A DNA stretch of 64,000 nt from Oscillospiraceae bacterium (GCA_015067795.1 SVLU01000007.1:1-64000), one strand, 5' to 3'; positions 42,566-50,807 are shown, numbered from the stretch's first letter. Notes: generated by a model not told the origin, from the sequence alone. Translations and numbers: made by a program.

Positions 42566-43311
42566 CAGAGCTTTGTTCCGCATTCACCGCAGAATTTCAT
42601 TCCCGGCTGGTTTTCATATCCGCAGCCCGGGCATACGCCGCTCTTCTGCATGGAAGAGCCGCACTCTCCGCAGAACTTCAAGCCCAGAGCAACCTGCGCA
42701 CCACAGTTTGGACATCTGTTAGTTCCGAGAGGCGCCCCGCAGTTATTGCAGAACTTTCCGTTTCCGGAGGGTTTTCCGCAATCAGGGCACACGGTCGTGC
42801 GGGTTTCAATTTTGCCCTGCCATACAACCGCAGAGTCAGCGGCTTCGTCAATATTACGCTGCATGGCACGGCTTTTAGCCTTGGCAACGTAGCTTGCTTC
42901 ACGAGGTGCACAGCTTATGCAAAGACCTTCCTCTTCATTCCAGCATTCCGAGCATACCCATTTGTTGCAGCTTGGACATTTGCGAAAATATGGGCGTATC
43001 TCATTTTGAGCCTCATCAAAAGCCTGTTCATGCTCTTTTCGCCATTCCGGCGACTGACCGCTGAAGCGCTCGTTCAAAAGATTGCTTCCCCGCTCTATTG
43101 CCCAACCGAGATTGTTTGCTTTTCCGCCGAGAAAGCCACCTATCGTAGACGCCATGCGGCCGAAACGCTCGTTGTTCTTCTGCTGTCCATAGGTGCGGGA
43201 CTCCTTGAAGGTGCTTTTAAAGCCGTTGTGACAGCAATCGCAATAAAACTCAAACTGAAAACCTGCGTTGGTAGATCGATCATCATGATTTCTGGTAAAT
43301 GAATGTAACAT
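42565..43311 (-). CDS. Multi zinc-ribbon protein
   Basis: A 248-residue protein with at least five zinc-binding pairs: CDCC (about 24), CPSC and CSEC plus CISC (about 112-135), then C-terminal double-ribbon repeats (CPDCGKPSGNGKFCNNCG, CPNCG..FCGECG, CPGCG..FCGECG, about 175-247). A helical linker (about 60-105) lacks hydrophobic segments. The ribbons resemble rubredoxin-like zinc_ribbon_2 modules used for protein docking. GGAGGGAG lies 7 nt upstream. The first of two coupled genes. Confidence 0.75.
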   Translation of the reverse strand: MLHSFTRNHDDRSTNAGFQFEFYCDCCHNGFKSTFKESRTYGQQKNNERFGRMASTIGGFLGGKANNLGWAIERGSNLLNERFSGQSPEWRKEHEQAFDEAQNEIRPYFRKCPSCNKWVCSECWNEEEGLCISCAPREASYVAKAKSRAMQRNIDEAADSAVVWQGKIETRTTVCPDCGKPSGNGKFCNNCGAPLGTNRCPNCGAQVALGLKFCGECGSSMQKSGVCPGCGYENQPGMKFCGECGTKL

Positions 43312-43440
43312 ACGCTCCCTCCTATTTGTTATCCAATGTTATTTATAAAGGATATTTAAGCGGCTTTTTTTACAAATATATCATACCATATTGTCTATTT
43401 TTATGCAAGATGAACATAGATTTTCAGTAAAATAAATCCC

Positions 43441-43524
43441 CTCACGCCCGCAGGCACTTCACGATGCGTAGCATCACTTCACGCACCGAAGGTGTGCTTA
43501 TCGTGCCCCAGGGCACACTTAGTT
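43441..43524. repeat. Hairpin array, spacer word ACTTCAC
   Basis: Very similar to 50-136: GCC-cgca-GGC, GATGC-gta-GCATC, GCACC-gaa-GGTGT(G) and GTGCC-ccag-GGCAC with the same ACTTCAC spacers and closing CTTAGTT. The loops differ while the stems pair, which implies the fold matters. It lies just downstream of the tRNA-Ser terminator. The interval 43312-43440 is AT-rich and shows nothing else. Confidence 0.7.
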
Positions 43525-43533
43525 CCGCCAAAT

Positions 43534-43563
43534 AAAAAAGACATCCTAATGGATGTCTTTTTT
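43534..43563 (-). terminator. tRNA-Ser terminator
   Basis: AAAAAAGACATCC-taat-GGATGTCTTTTTT, four bases past the tRNA CCA end; it would also work from the other side. Confidence 0.85.
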
Positions 43564-43566
43564 ATT

Positions 43567-43659
43567 TGGCGGAGAAGGAGGGATTCGAACCCTCGATACC
43601 CTTGTGGGGTATACACGATTTCCAATCGTGCGCGCTCGACCGGGCTACGCGACTTCTCC
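43567..43659 (-). tRNA. tRNA-Ser (anticodon GGA)
   Basis: On the minus strand the acceptor stem is GGAGAAG/CTTCTCC, with discriminator G and an encoded CCA. The anticodon loop TTGGAAA gives GGA. A long variable arm (TATACCCCACAAGGGTAT) is typical of serine tRNAs. The T arm has GGTTCGAATCC. Ninety nucleotides plus CCA. Confidence 0.95.
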
Positions 43660-43871
43660 AGATCGTGTGTTCAAAGAACTATTAACTTCAAAGCTATTGC
43701 ATTATAATTTATTTTTCTCCTAAAGTCAATACCTTTTCTCAGATAATACGAAAAAATTTTTTAAATCCTTGATTGCTGTTGAAAAAAGGGACAAAAGCTG
43801 CGGAGAATTTTCATTGTTTTCGCGTAAAATCAGAAAAATTCACGAATAATTAATTTTTTTGAAAAAATGTA

Positions 43872-43900
43872 TTGACATAGCAGATGGTTTATGATAAAAA
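43872..43900 (+). promoter_or_regulatory. Promoter of the glycine riboswitch transcript
   Basis: TTGACA (43872-43877), a 17-nt spacer and TAAAAA (43895-43900); the -10 is weak but well placed, about 25 nt before the riboswitch. Confidence 0.55.
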
Positions 43901-43930
43901 TTACCTTGCAATATTAATAGAGGCTAAATG

Positions 43931-44090
43931 AAGTGTGCAGGAAATTACGAAAGTTCCCGAAGGAGTAACACTCTCAGGTGTCTGTTACGCAGGCGAAACT
44001 GCACATGGATAGCGCTCCGGAGAAGTCCGTTTATCGGGTGCCGAAGGTGCAAGGCGAAAGCTAATCTCTCAGGCAAAAGGACGGAGAACA
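43931..44090 (+). promoter_or_regulatory. Tandem glycine riboswitch
   Basis: Two consecutive glycine aptamers. The first has CCCGAAGGAGTAACACTCTC followed by AGGCGAAACTGCACATGGA. The second has GCTCCGGAGAAG, TGCCGAAGGTGCAAGGCGAA and CTCTCAGGCAAAAGGACGGA. These words are diagnostic of the gcvT-type element. Glycine binding normally favours transcription past a downstream terminator, here at 44162-44195, before the AgcS symporter. Confidence 0.9.
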
Positions 44091-44161
44091 AAATTTAAAA
44101 CGTGCTTTATTTTAAGGTCGTACTATGCGGCTTTTGAAATAGGGTCGCTTGATTTTGTCCG

Positions 44162-44195
44162 GAGCCGAACTTTTCGTTTGGCTCGTTTTATTTTT
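44162..44195 (+). terminator. Riboswitch expression-platform terminator
   Basis: GAGCCGAAC-ttttc-GTTTGGCTC followed by a T-rich tract, located between the aptamers and the agcS ribosome site. Confidence 0.7.
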
Positions 44196-44230
44196 CATTA
44201 TTTTCATTAAAAGAAAGGAAATAAACAACT

Positions 44231-45739
44231 ATGTGGGAAAACATCATCAGCGCCATTGAGGCCGGCAACAACTGGCTGAATGGTATCGTATGGGGCTGGC
44301 CAATGATCATTCTGATCCTGGGCACCGGCATCATCATGACCATCAGAACAAAGGCAATGCAGGTTCGCAAGCTTGGCGAATCCATCAACTCCACTATCGT
44401 TCCAACCATCAAGGGTCTGGGCAAGAAGCACGCTGAAGACAAGGGTGCAAAATCCATTTCTCAGTTTGAAGCATTTGCAACCGCTATCTCCGGTACAGTC
44501 GGTACTGGTAACATCATCGGCGTTACCTCCGCTATCCTCACCGGCGGTCCCGGTGCTGTTTTCTGGATGTGGATCTCTGCTTTCTTCGGTATGATCACCA
44601 ACTACTCCGAAAATGTTCTCGGTATGTACTTCCGTAAAAAGGACGATGAAGGCAACTTCTCCGGCGGTACTGCTTACTACATCTCCGAAGGTCTCGGTTG
44701 GAAGTGGCTTGGCTATATTGCAGCTCTCTTCTGCGTTCTCGCTGCTATCGGTATGAGCGGCGTTCAGACAAACAAGATCTCCGGCACTCTGGCATCCGGC
44801 TTTGCAGGCTTCGACGGTACAACCGTTAAGCTCATCGTTGGTATTATCGTTGCTATCGTAGCAGCTCTCGTTATCATCGGCGGCATCAAGAGAATCGGCC
44901 GTGTAGCATCCATCCTGGTTCCATTCATGTCCCTTCTCTTCCTTGTTCTCGCTATCATCGTTATCTTCATGCATATCGGTAATGTAGGCACTGCTTTCGC
45001 TTCCATCTTCAAGTATGCATTCAACTTCAAGGCAGCAGGCGGCGGTATCTTTGGTTATACCTTCTCCAAGATCATCCAGAAGGGTATGGCTCGTGGCGTA
45101 TTCTCCAACGAAGCAGGTCTTGGTTCTTCCGTTTACGCTCACTGTGCTTCCGAAACAAGAGAACCTGTTCGCCAGGGTCTCTGGGGCATCTTTGAAGTAT
45201 TCTTTGATACATTCATCATCTGCACCATCACCGCTCTCATGATCCTCTCCTCCAACGACCTTACCGCTCTCACAGGTGCTGAAGGCGACGCTGCTCTCTC
45301 TCTTGCAGCATTCTCCAACAACCTGGGCATCTTCGGTACAGTTTGCTTCTGCGTAATCCTTCCTCTCTTCGCTTTCACCACCATCCTCGCATGGAGCTAC
45401 TACGGTGAAAAGGCTGTTGAATTCCTGTTCCAGAAGGCAGGCAAGAAGGGTCAGAAGATCGCAACAATGACCTTCAAGGTTATCTACGTTGTTCTTATCG
45501 TTGCTTCCGCTGTTATCAGCAGTGACCTTGTTTGGAACATCTCCGATACAACAAACGGTCTTATGGCACTTCCTAACCTTATCGCTGTCATCGGTCTCAG
45601 CGGTCTTACAGTTAAGATCACCAAGAACTACTACGACAGAAAGAAGGGTCTGGACGTTAAGCCTATGCTTTCCGCTTACCCTGCACAGAACGACGAGTTC
45701 ATTAAGGATATCAACTCCGGTAATCCAATTTACAGATAA
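44231..45739 (+). CDS. agcS: Sodium:alanine/glycine symporter (AgcS family)
   Basis: A 502-residue membrane transporter with about eleven helices that takes up or exports alanine and glycine with sodium. Family marks are QFEAFATAISGTVGTGNI (about 78-95), GGTAYYISEGLGWKW, and RGVFSNEAGLGSSVYAHC (about 280-297). The tandem glycine riboswitch upstream fits glycine as ligand and substrate. AAAGGAA lies 9 nt before ATG 44231. A terminator follows. C-ending codon bias suggests high expression. Confidence 0.95.
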   Translation: MWENIISAIEAGNNWLNGIVWGWPMIILILGTGIIMTIRTKAMQVRKLGESINSTIVPTIKGLGKKHAEDKGAKSISQFEAFATAISGTVGTGNIIGVTSAILTGGPGAVFWMWISAFFGMITNYSENVLGMYFRKKDDEGNFSGGTAYYISEGLGWKWLGYIAALFCVLAAIGMSGVQTNKISGTLASGFAGFDGTTVKLIVGIIVAIVAALVIIGGIKRIGRVASILVPFMSLLFLVLAIIVIFMHIGNVGTAFASIFKYAFNFKAAGGGIFGYTFSKIIQKGMARGVFSNEAGLGSSVYAHCASETREPVRQGLWGIFEVFFDTFIICTITALMILSSNDLTALTGAEGDAALSLAAFSNNLGIFGTVCFCVILPLFAFTTILAWSYYGEKAVEFLFQKAGKKGQKIATMTFKVIYVVLIVASAVISSDLVWNISDTTNGLMALPNLIAVIGLSGLTVKITKNYYDRKKGLDVKPMLSAYPAQNDEFIKDINSGNPIYR

Positions 45740-45754
45740 GTCTATAAGAGTTCA

Positions 45755-45792
45755 AAGAGCTGTGGATTCATTTGAGTCCACAGCTCTTTTTT
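45755..45792 (+). terminator. agcS terminator
   Basis: AAGAGCTGTGGA and TCCACAGCTCTT pair, followed by TTTT. Confidence 0.9.
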
Positions 45793-45837
45793 GCTTTCCC
45801 CACTCTGCAGAGGACGTAGGCAGCCTTTATTCCCCTC

Positions 45838-45957
45838 CCCAGCCGTAGGGTTCGGCACTTTGTGACGAACCGCAAACCTCTCTCCGTCTCACTTCGCGAG
45901 CCACTTCTCCCAACAGGAGAAGCGGCACGGTGCAAGCCGTGACGGAGAGGGGCATAA
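45838..45957. repeat. Repeat block (GGGTTCGGCAC and CTCTCCGTC units)
   Basis: TAGGGTTCGGCACTTTGTGA, then ACGAACCGC, is related to the reverse complement of 49119-49150. Next come CTCTCTCCGTC mirrored by GACGGAGAGGGG around an inner CTTCTCC/GGAGAAG stem, a MITE-like layout as at 10341-10512. No gene. Confidence 0.55.
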
Positions 45958-45982
45958 TTTAAAGCCGCATTGGAAACATGGC

Positions 45983-46150
45983 TAAATTGAGTGGCAAAAG
46001 ACTAAAACGATCACCGCAGAAAGTCAGAGGCTGGTGCGTATGATTATAGCGGAAGGGATTTTTAAGGGAAGCAGTTCCCCTTAAGTAAACGGTCTTTGGT
46101 TCCTTTCCACCGACGGAAAGGAACCGCCCGCCGCGTAGGCGGTACAATGC
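45983..46150. repeat. Long dispersed repeat, copy 1
   Basis: About 168 bp sharing long near-identical blocks with 60296-60534, from TAAATTGAGTGGC to GGCGGTACAATGC, including CAGAGGCTGGTGCGTATGAT and CGCCCGCCGCGTAGGCGG. The internal stems (GGGAAgcagTTCCC, GGTTCCTTTCC/GGAAAGGAACC) differ in sequence from copy 2 but still pair. No open frame spans it. Confidence 0.75.
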
Positions 46151-46209
46151 TTAAATCTGTTTTGAAGCAAAAATATTCAAAAACGTATATTTTCTTTAGC
46201 TATTTTAGA

Positions 46210-46312
46210 GAAGATTCCCACGTAGCTCCGCTCCTCGGAATGACAATGGGAGGGAATTTCTCCTCGGAATGATATGGGGAGGGAGTTGCTCATCGGAATA
46301 ACATGGAGGGGA
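46210..46312. repeat. Dispersed repeat followed by degenerate tandem units
   Basis: GATTCCCACGTAGCTCCGCT and CCTCGGAATGAC are a copy of the 34-bp family. The CTCCTCGGAATGAC end is then repeated in degenerate form about every 29 bp (near 46230, 46259 and 46288), each followed by a GGGAGGGA-like tail. No coding signal. Confidence 0.6.
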
Positions 46313-46323
46313 GCGACAGTCTG

Positions 46324-46345
46324 CGGACACCCGAGGACGGGTGTC
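46324..46345. repeat. Short hairpin repeat GGACACCC/GGGTGTCC
   Basis: GGACACCC-gaggac-GGGTGTCC, same family as 8410-8431 and 60257-60278. Confidence 0.65.
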
Positions 46346-46369
46346 CGCAACCGCACCACCTCGTTTGGC

Positions 46370-46423
46370 TTGACATTCTTATACATTGTGGTACAATAAT
46401 AGTTGAGTATTTGCTCAACTATT
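46370..46423 (+). promoter_or_regulatory. Promoter with ArsR/SmtB-type operator
   Basis: TTGACA (46370-46375), a 16-nt spacer and TACAAT (46392-46397). The inverted repeat AATAGTTGAG-tatttg-CTCAACTATT (46398-46423) covers the start site, matching the way ArsR/SmtB metal sensors repress metal-efflux operons. Confidence 0.8.
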
Positions 46424-46445
46424 AAACTTCAAGGAGGCGGACGGA

Positions 46446-46799
46446 ATGACAAAACAGCCATTTTGCGACTGCGAAATAATTCACGAGGAAACAGTAAGCG
46501 ACACAAGGAGCAAAATGCAGTCCAGAGAAGCCTATATGAAGCTGGCATCCCTTTTCAAGATGTTCGGTGACGGAACGAGGGTTCAGATACTCCATGCTCT
46601 GGAGCAAAACGAAATGTGCGTCTGCGACCTTGCGGCTCTTTTGGGGGTTACGAAATCCGCCGTTTCCCATCAGCTCAAGGCTCTTCGCCTTTCAAATCTG
46701 GTAAAATTCCGCCGTGAAGGGCAAATCATTTTCTATTCCCTTGCCGATGACCACGTAAAGGAAATAATCGACATGGGTCTTGAGCATATATTTGAATAA
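46446..46799 (+). CDS. ArsR/SmtB-family metal-sensing repressor
   Basis: A 117-residue winged-helix repressor. The N terminus carries CDCEIIHEE, and helix 3 carries the metal-site motif EMCVCDLAALL (about 57-67). The recognition helix is KSAVSHQLKALR. The CVC pair plus N-terminal cysteines resemble CadC-type (Cd/Pb/Zn) sensors more than zinc-only sensors. It is first in the operon with the P-type ATPase, directly downstream of the palindromic operator. AAGGAGG is 8-9 nt upstream. Confidence 0.9.
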   Translation: MTKQPFCDCEIIHEETVSDTRSKMQSREAYMKLASLFKMFGDGTRVQILHALEQNEMCVCDLAALLGVTKSAVSHQLKALRLSNLVKFRREGQIIFYSLADDHVKEIIDMGLEHIFE

Positions 46800-46842
46800 T
46801 ATATAATAGAGTCTTTATTTTGAAATTCAGGAGACCGTTATT

Positions 46843-48936
46843 ATGGAAAAGATATATTTACTTGATGGTTTGGATTGCCCAAACTGTGCAGCAAAAATAG
46901 AACGTGCTGTGGGTGAGCTTCCAGAGGTCAGCTCATCTGCAATCAATCTCATGAATCAGACCCTCACCATCCACACCTCTGACGATATTACCGAGAAGGT
47001 TACAGCCATCGTCCACAGCTTTGAGCCTGAGGTGGAGGTTTCTGAACACGGTGAACACCATCACCATCATCACCACCACGGCGAGGGTGAACAGAAAAGT
47101 ATAATAATCCGGCTTGCGATCGGTGCTGTGCTTTTTTTCTGCGGCATTGCTTTTGATGTTTTCACAAGCCTCCCACTTGCGGCGGAGCTTGCTTTTCTGA
47201 TTGCGGCATATATCATTCTGGGCGGCGATGTTGTACTGAGTGCTGTGCAAAACATCGCCAAGGGTCATGTGTTTGACGAAAACTTCCTTATGAGCATAGC
47301 CAGCATCGGTGCATTTATAATCGGAGAATACCCCGAAGCCGTGGCTGTTATGCTTTTCTATCAGGTTGGTGAGTTCTTTCAGGACCGGGCTGTCGGCCGT
47401 TCACGGCGTTCCATTGCCGAGCTTATGGAAATTCGTCCCGATTCGGCAACAGTCATCCGTCACGGCGAGCTTGAAACCGTTTCACCCGAAGATGTCAAGG
47501 TTGGTGAATCTGTCATAGTAAAGCCTGGTGAGCGAATTCCCCTTGACGGTATTGTTATCGAGGGAAGCTCCATGCTCGACACCAGGGCTCTCACAGGCGA
47601 GTCCGTACCAAGAAGCGTTTACAAGGGTGACGAAGCTCTTTCGGGCTGTATAAGCGAGACAGGTGTTCTGACTATCCGCGTCACAAAAGCCTACGGTGAG
47701 TCCACGGTTTCAAAGATTTTGAACATGGTGGAGAATGCGGCAAGCCGGAAAGCACCCACAGAAAACTTCATCACCTCCTTTGCACGGTATTACACACCAA
47801 TCGTGGTGATTTTGGCAGCAATACTCGCGATCCTCCCTCCCCTTGCATTCGGCGGAGAGTGGGCAGACTGGATTCACAGGGGCTTTGTGTTTCTTGTAAT
47901 TTCCTGTCCATGTGCCTTGGTGATATCCATTCCCCTGACCTTTTTCGGCGGTATCGGTGCGGCTTCAAAGCACGGCATATTAGTCAAGGGTGGAAACTAC
48001 CTTGAGGCACTGAATGATCTCAGCATTGTGGTTTTCGACAAAACAGGAACTCTGACCCGGGGTGTTTTCAAGGTTACCGAGATAATCCCGTCACAGAGCT
48101 TTACAAAGGATGAGGTTTTGCAGTATGCCGCAAAGGCGGAGAGCTATTCCAATCATCCAATCGCAAAATCAATCCTAACAGCCTTCGGCAGGAGCATAGA
48201 TAAAAATGAGATCACCGATTATAAGGAAATTTCAGGTCACGGCATAAGCATTACCTCCGGCAATATCCACATTTTGGCCGGTAACGGAAAGCTTATGGAC
48301 ATGGAAAATGTGTCCTATATCCCCTGCAATAAGGCTGGCACTAAGGTTTATGTTGCCGCTGACGGACAGTTTTCAGGCTGTATTCTGATTTCCGACGAAA
48401 TAAAGGCTGACAGCAAAAATGCAGTTTCCAAACTCAAGGCTTCAGGTGTTGAAAAGACGGTAATGCTGACAGGTGATGACGAGATTATCGCAAAAGCTGT
48501 GGCTGATGAATTGGGATTGGATGAATATTACACCGAGCTTCTTCCCGATAAAAAGGTCGAAATTCTTGAGCAGCTTGACAGCGGAAAACGTGAACGCAGT
48601 AAACTGGCATTTGTTGGCGACGGTATCAACGATGCTCCTGTCCTGGCGAGAGCCGATGTGGGTATCGCAATGGGTGCTTTGGGTTCGGATGCCGCCATTG
48701 AAGCGGCGGACGTGGTACTGATGACCGATGAGCCCTCAAAGCTCATTGAAGCCATCGGCATTGCAAAGGCAACAAAGCGAATTGTAATTCAGAATATCGT
48801 CCTGGCTCTGGGCATTAAAGGCGTATTCCTTATCTTAGGTGCCTTCGGCATCGCCGGTATGTGGGAAGCGGTGTTCGGTGACGTTGGCGTTGCCCTTATC
48901 GCTGTTTTCAATGCCATGAGAATAATGAAGAAGTGA
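46843..48936 (+). CDS. Heavy-metal-translocating P1B-type ATPase (CadA/ZntA-like)
   Basis: A 697-residue efflux pump for soft divalent metals. The N-terminal HMA domain has LDGLDCPNCAAKIE (about 5-18), followed by a His-rich linker (EHHHHHHHHGEGE, about 71-83). The membrane metal site is the CPC motif in SCPCALVISIPL (about 354-365). The phosphorylation site is DKTGTLT, the nucleotide site includes SNHPIAKSI, and GDGINDAPVLARADVG is the hinge. CPC with these contexts points to Cd/Zn/Pb rather than copper (no CPx-His/Ser variants seen). It lies 43 nt after the repressor. Confidence 0.93.
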   Translation: MEKIYLLDGLDCPNCAAKIERAVGELPEVSSSAINLMNQTLTIHTSDDITEKVTAIVHSFEPEVEVSEHGEHHHHHHHHGEGEQKSIIIRLAIGAVLFFCGIAFDVFTSLPLAAELAFLIAAYIILGGDVVLSAVQNIAKGHVFDENFLMSIASIGAFIIGEYPEAVAVMLFYQVGEFFQDRAVGRSRRSIAELMEIRPDSATVIRHGELETVSPEDVKVGESVIVKPGERIPLDGIVIEGSSMLDTRALTGESVPRSVYKGDEALSGCISETGVLTIRVTKAYGESTVSKILNMVENAASRKAPTENFITSFARYYTPIVVILAAILAILPPLAFGGEWADWIHRGFVFLVISCPCALVISIPLTFFGGIGAASKHGILVKGGNYLEALNDLSIVVFDKTGTLTRGVFKVTEIIPSQSFTKDEVLQYAAKAESYSNHPIAKSILTAFGRSIDKNEITDYKEISGHGISITSGNIHILAGNGKLMDMENVSYIPCNKAGTKVYVAADGQFSGCILISDEIKADSKNAVSKLKASGVEKTVMLTGDDEIIAKAVADELGLDEYYTELLPDKKVEILEQLDSGKRERSKLAFVGDGINDAPVLARADVGIAMGALGSDAAIEAADVVLMTDEPSKLIEAIGIAKATKRIVIQNIVLALGIKGVFLILGAFGIAGMWEAVFGDVGVALIAVFNAMRIMKK

Positions 48937-48944
48937 AAAATAAA

Positions 48945-49099
48945 GCTTTTCCCTCGAGGGGAATGTGTCACGCCTACAGGCGTGACGGATGAGGTGGAAA
49001 TGTTGCACTTTCCTGCAATTCGTTCAAAATCGAACATTTTACTGCACACCTCATCAGTCACCTTCGGTGACAGCTTCCCCTCAAGGGGAAGCCTTTGGT
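48945..49099. mobile_element. MITE-like palindromic element
   Basis: The left arm CCCTCGAGGGGAA, TCACGCCTacaGGCGTGA and TGAGGTG is mirrored on the right by CACCTCA, GTCACCttcGGTGAC and TTCCCCTCAAGGGGAA. About 60 AT-rich bases lie between the arms. No transposase. The rest of 49100-49206 is a repeat fragment. Confidence 0.65.
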
Positions 49100-49118
49100 T
49101 GTTCATTTCGTACCTGCC

Positions 49119-49150
49119 TGTGATTCGTCACAAGCGCCGAACCCTGCAAA
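49119..49150. repeat. Dispersed repeat fragment
   Basis: GATTCGTCACAAGCGCCGAA followed by CCCTGCA is the inverted relative of 45844-45871. Confidence 0.5.
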
Positions 49151-49206
49151 GCTTCCCATAATCGGCAATACACAAAAAATCATAAAAATTGTCTTTACAC
49201 AGTTCA

Positions 49207-49248
49207 AAAGTCCTCTTACTTTTTCAGGTAAGAGGACTTTTAATTTTT
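49207..49248 (-). terminator. Terminator after arsC remnant
   Basis: AAAGTCCTCTTAC and GTAAGAGGACTTT form a 13-bp stem, with A- and T-rich flanks on either side, directly beyond the stop of the broken arsC copy. Confidence 0.7.
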
Positions 49249-49360
49249 CAAGCATTTAATTCAAGAACCGTTTCTCTAAGCTCATGAACATTCTCTTCAA
49301 TCATATTCATAATTTCCAAAAATTTTTCATCGCTCTGCCCCGATGGATCTTCCAACCGCC
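49248..49360 (-). pseudogene. Fragment of a second arsC (C-terminal ~36 codons)
   Basis: On the minus strand it reads LEDPSGQSDEKFLEIMNMIE, then ENVHELRETVLELNA and a stop, nearly matching the C-terminal end of the intact arsC at 50818-51225. The similarity stops abruptly at about 49358, 14 nt before the stop of the radical SAM gene. The 5' part of this copy is missing. It is probably a leftover of a duplicated or replaced arsC. Confidence 0.85.
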
Positions 49361-49373
49361 CGCAAGTTGTATT

Positions 49374-50711
49374 TTATAAATAGTGTGATATCTTTTCTGC
49401 CCATATTCCGATTCTCTTATAAGAGATACATTTGCATAAAAAATCTGTAATTTTACCCCATTTCCTGTAAAATAAATTGAACATAAGATATGCAGCCCGC
49501 TGACTTTTGGCTTCGGGCATTCGTTTGATTATATTTTTAAAACTGTATACATTACGATATATCCACAAATATCCATCCATCAATTCCTGCGATGTCATAT
49601 TCTTAGGTTGGAACACAACATTGGCTGTGTTATACAGTGACAAATCTTCCGATGTAATGCGATTCTCCTCTTTCATCCTGCGATATAATGCTGTTCCGGG
49701 ATATGGCGTTAGAATGTGTGATGTAACTGTTTCAATTTTATTCTTCACAATCCAATCCAGGGTTGTTCTGAAGGTTTCTTTTGTATCCCCATCCAAACCA
49801 AACACAAAGCTTGCATTTATCATGATCCCTCGTCTGTGAATCTCGTAGACAGCCTTTTCGTATGTTTCTATATGATTCTGTACCTTATGAACATCTTTTA
49901 TAGAGTCTTGACTGATGCTTTCAAAACCAATAAACAATCCCTGACATCCGCTTTCTTTCATTAAATCAAGAAGTTGTTCATCCAATGCCGCATTTATTGA
50001 TGCAGCCGCATTCCATTTAATTTTCAATGGTTTTATTGCTTCTAAGAATTCATAAGTCCACGCTTTGTTTCCAATAAAATTATCATCAATAAACATGATA
50101 TGTTTTGTGTTGATTTCCTTGATTTCCCGGATAACATCATCAATTTCACGGTTCAGAAATAGCTGTTCTGCTCCACTGTTATAGCAAAAGTCACATCGAA
50201 ACGGACAGCCTCTGCTTGTATGTATCACATTACAATACAGATATTTCCCCTTCTCAATAAAATCATAGGCAGGCGGAACTAAATCTCGTCCTTTCAAATT
50301 CTTCTTACAACGGTAAATATATTTTAATGTTCCGTTTTTGTGATCTCTTATGATATCAGGCCAAGTGCCTTCTGCAGCTCCTACACAGAGCACATCAAAG
50401 CAATCAGGGGGAATTGTATCTGTCGCTGTTGTGATATGAATACCCCCTGCCACCACAATGCAGCCTTGTTCTCTGAACTTTTTTGCAATTTTAATTGCTC
50501 TCGGAAGCACATCAACTGTAATGGATATTCCCACAATATCAGGTGCATCATATTGAATATCTTCTACATTTTCGTTTTCCAAAACGACCCTATGATCATT
50601 TCGAAGCAGATTCACAATTGTAAGCAATCCAAGTGGCGGTGCCATATGTATTTTTATATCTGTGTCCATCGGCCTCTTTTCCATTTTGGGCTGAATCAAT
50701 TTAATATACAT
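49374..50711 (-). CDS. B12-binding-type radical SAM protein
   Basis: A 445-residue protein with an N-terminal cobalamin-binding-like Rossmann domain (PPLGLLTIVNLLRN, IVGISITVDVLPRAI, VVAGGIHITTATDTIP; no DxHxxG motif seen) and a radical SAM core with CPFRCDFC (CxxxCxxC, about 180-187), MFIDDNFIGN and GFESISQDSI. Such proteins often methylate unreactive carbons or phosphorus/arsenic species, but the reaction here is unknown. ATG 50711 has ACGAGG about 9 nt upstream; the frame to 50753 starts earlier without one. It sits between arsC and a truncated arsC copy on the same strand. Confidence 0.8.
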   Translation of the reverse strand: MYIKLIQPKMEKRPMDTDIKIHMAPPLGLLTIVNLLRNDHRVVLENENVEDIQYDAPDIVGISITVDVLPRAIKIAKKFREQGCIVVAGGIHITTATDTIPPDCFDVLCVGAAEGTWPDIIRDHKNGTLKYIYRCKKNLKGRDLVPPAYDFIEKGKYLYCNVIHTSRGCPFRCDFCYNSGAEQLFLNREIDDVIREIKEINTKHIMFIDDNFIGNKAWTYEFLEAIKPLKIKWNAAASINAALDEQLLDLMKESGCQGLFIGFESISQDSIKDVHKVQNHIETYEKAVYEIHRRGIMINASFVFGLDGDTKETFRTTLDWIVKNKIETVTSHILTPYPGTALYRRMKEENRITSEDLSLYNTANVVFQPKNMTSQELMDGYLWIYRNVYSFKNIIKRMPEAKSQRAAYLMFNLFYRKWGKITDFLCKCISYKRIGIWAEKISHYL

Positions 50712-50762
50712 GATTATACCTCGTTTTGTTATTATAGCACCTTTTTTGAACACTCAATAAAC

Positions 50763-50807
50763 AAGCTCCCAGATCTGATTATCCGGGCACTTAAGGGAGC
50801 TTTTTTG
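50763..50807 (-). terminator. Hairpin downstream of arsC
   Basis: AAGCTCCC and GGGAGCTT pair around 24 nt, with TTTTTT on the plus-strand side and a weaker T stretch on the minus side. Confidence 0.45.

Noticed and set aside
49374..50711. Mobile element carrying the radical SAM gene
   Set aside because: The flanking arsC repeats are diverged and partial; no recombinase or inverted ends are visible, so only the duplication is reported.
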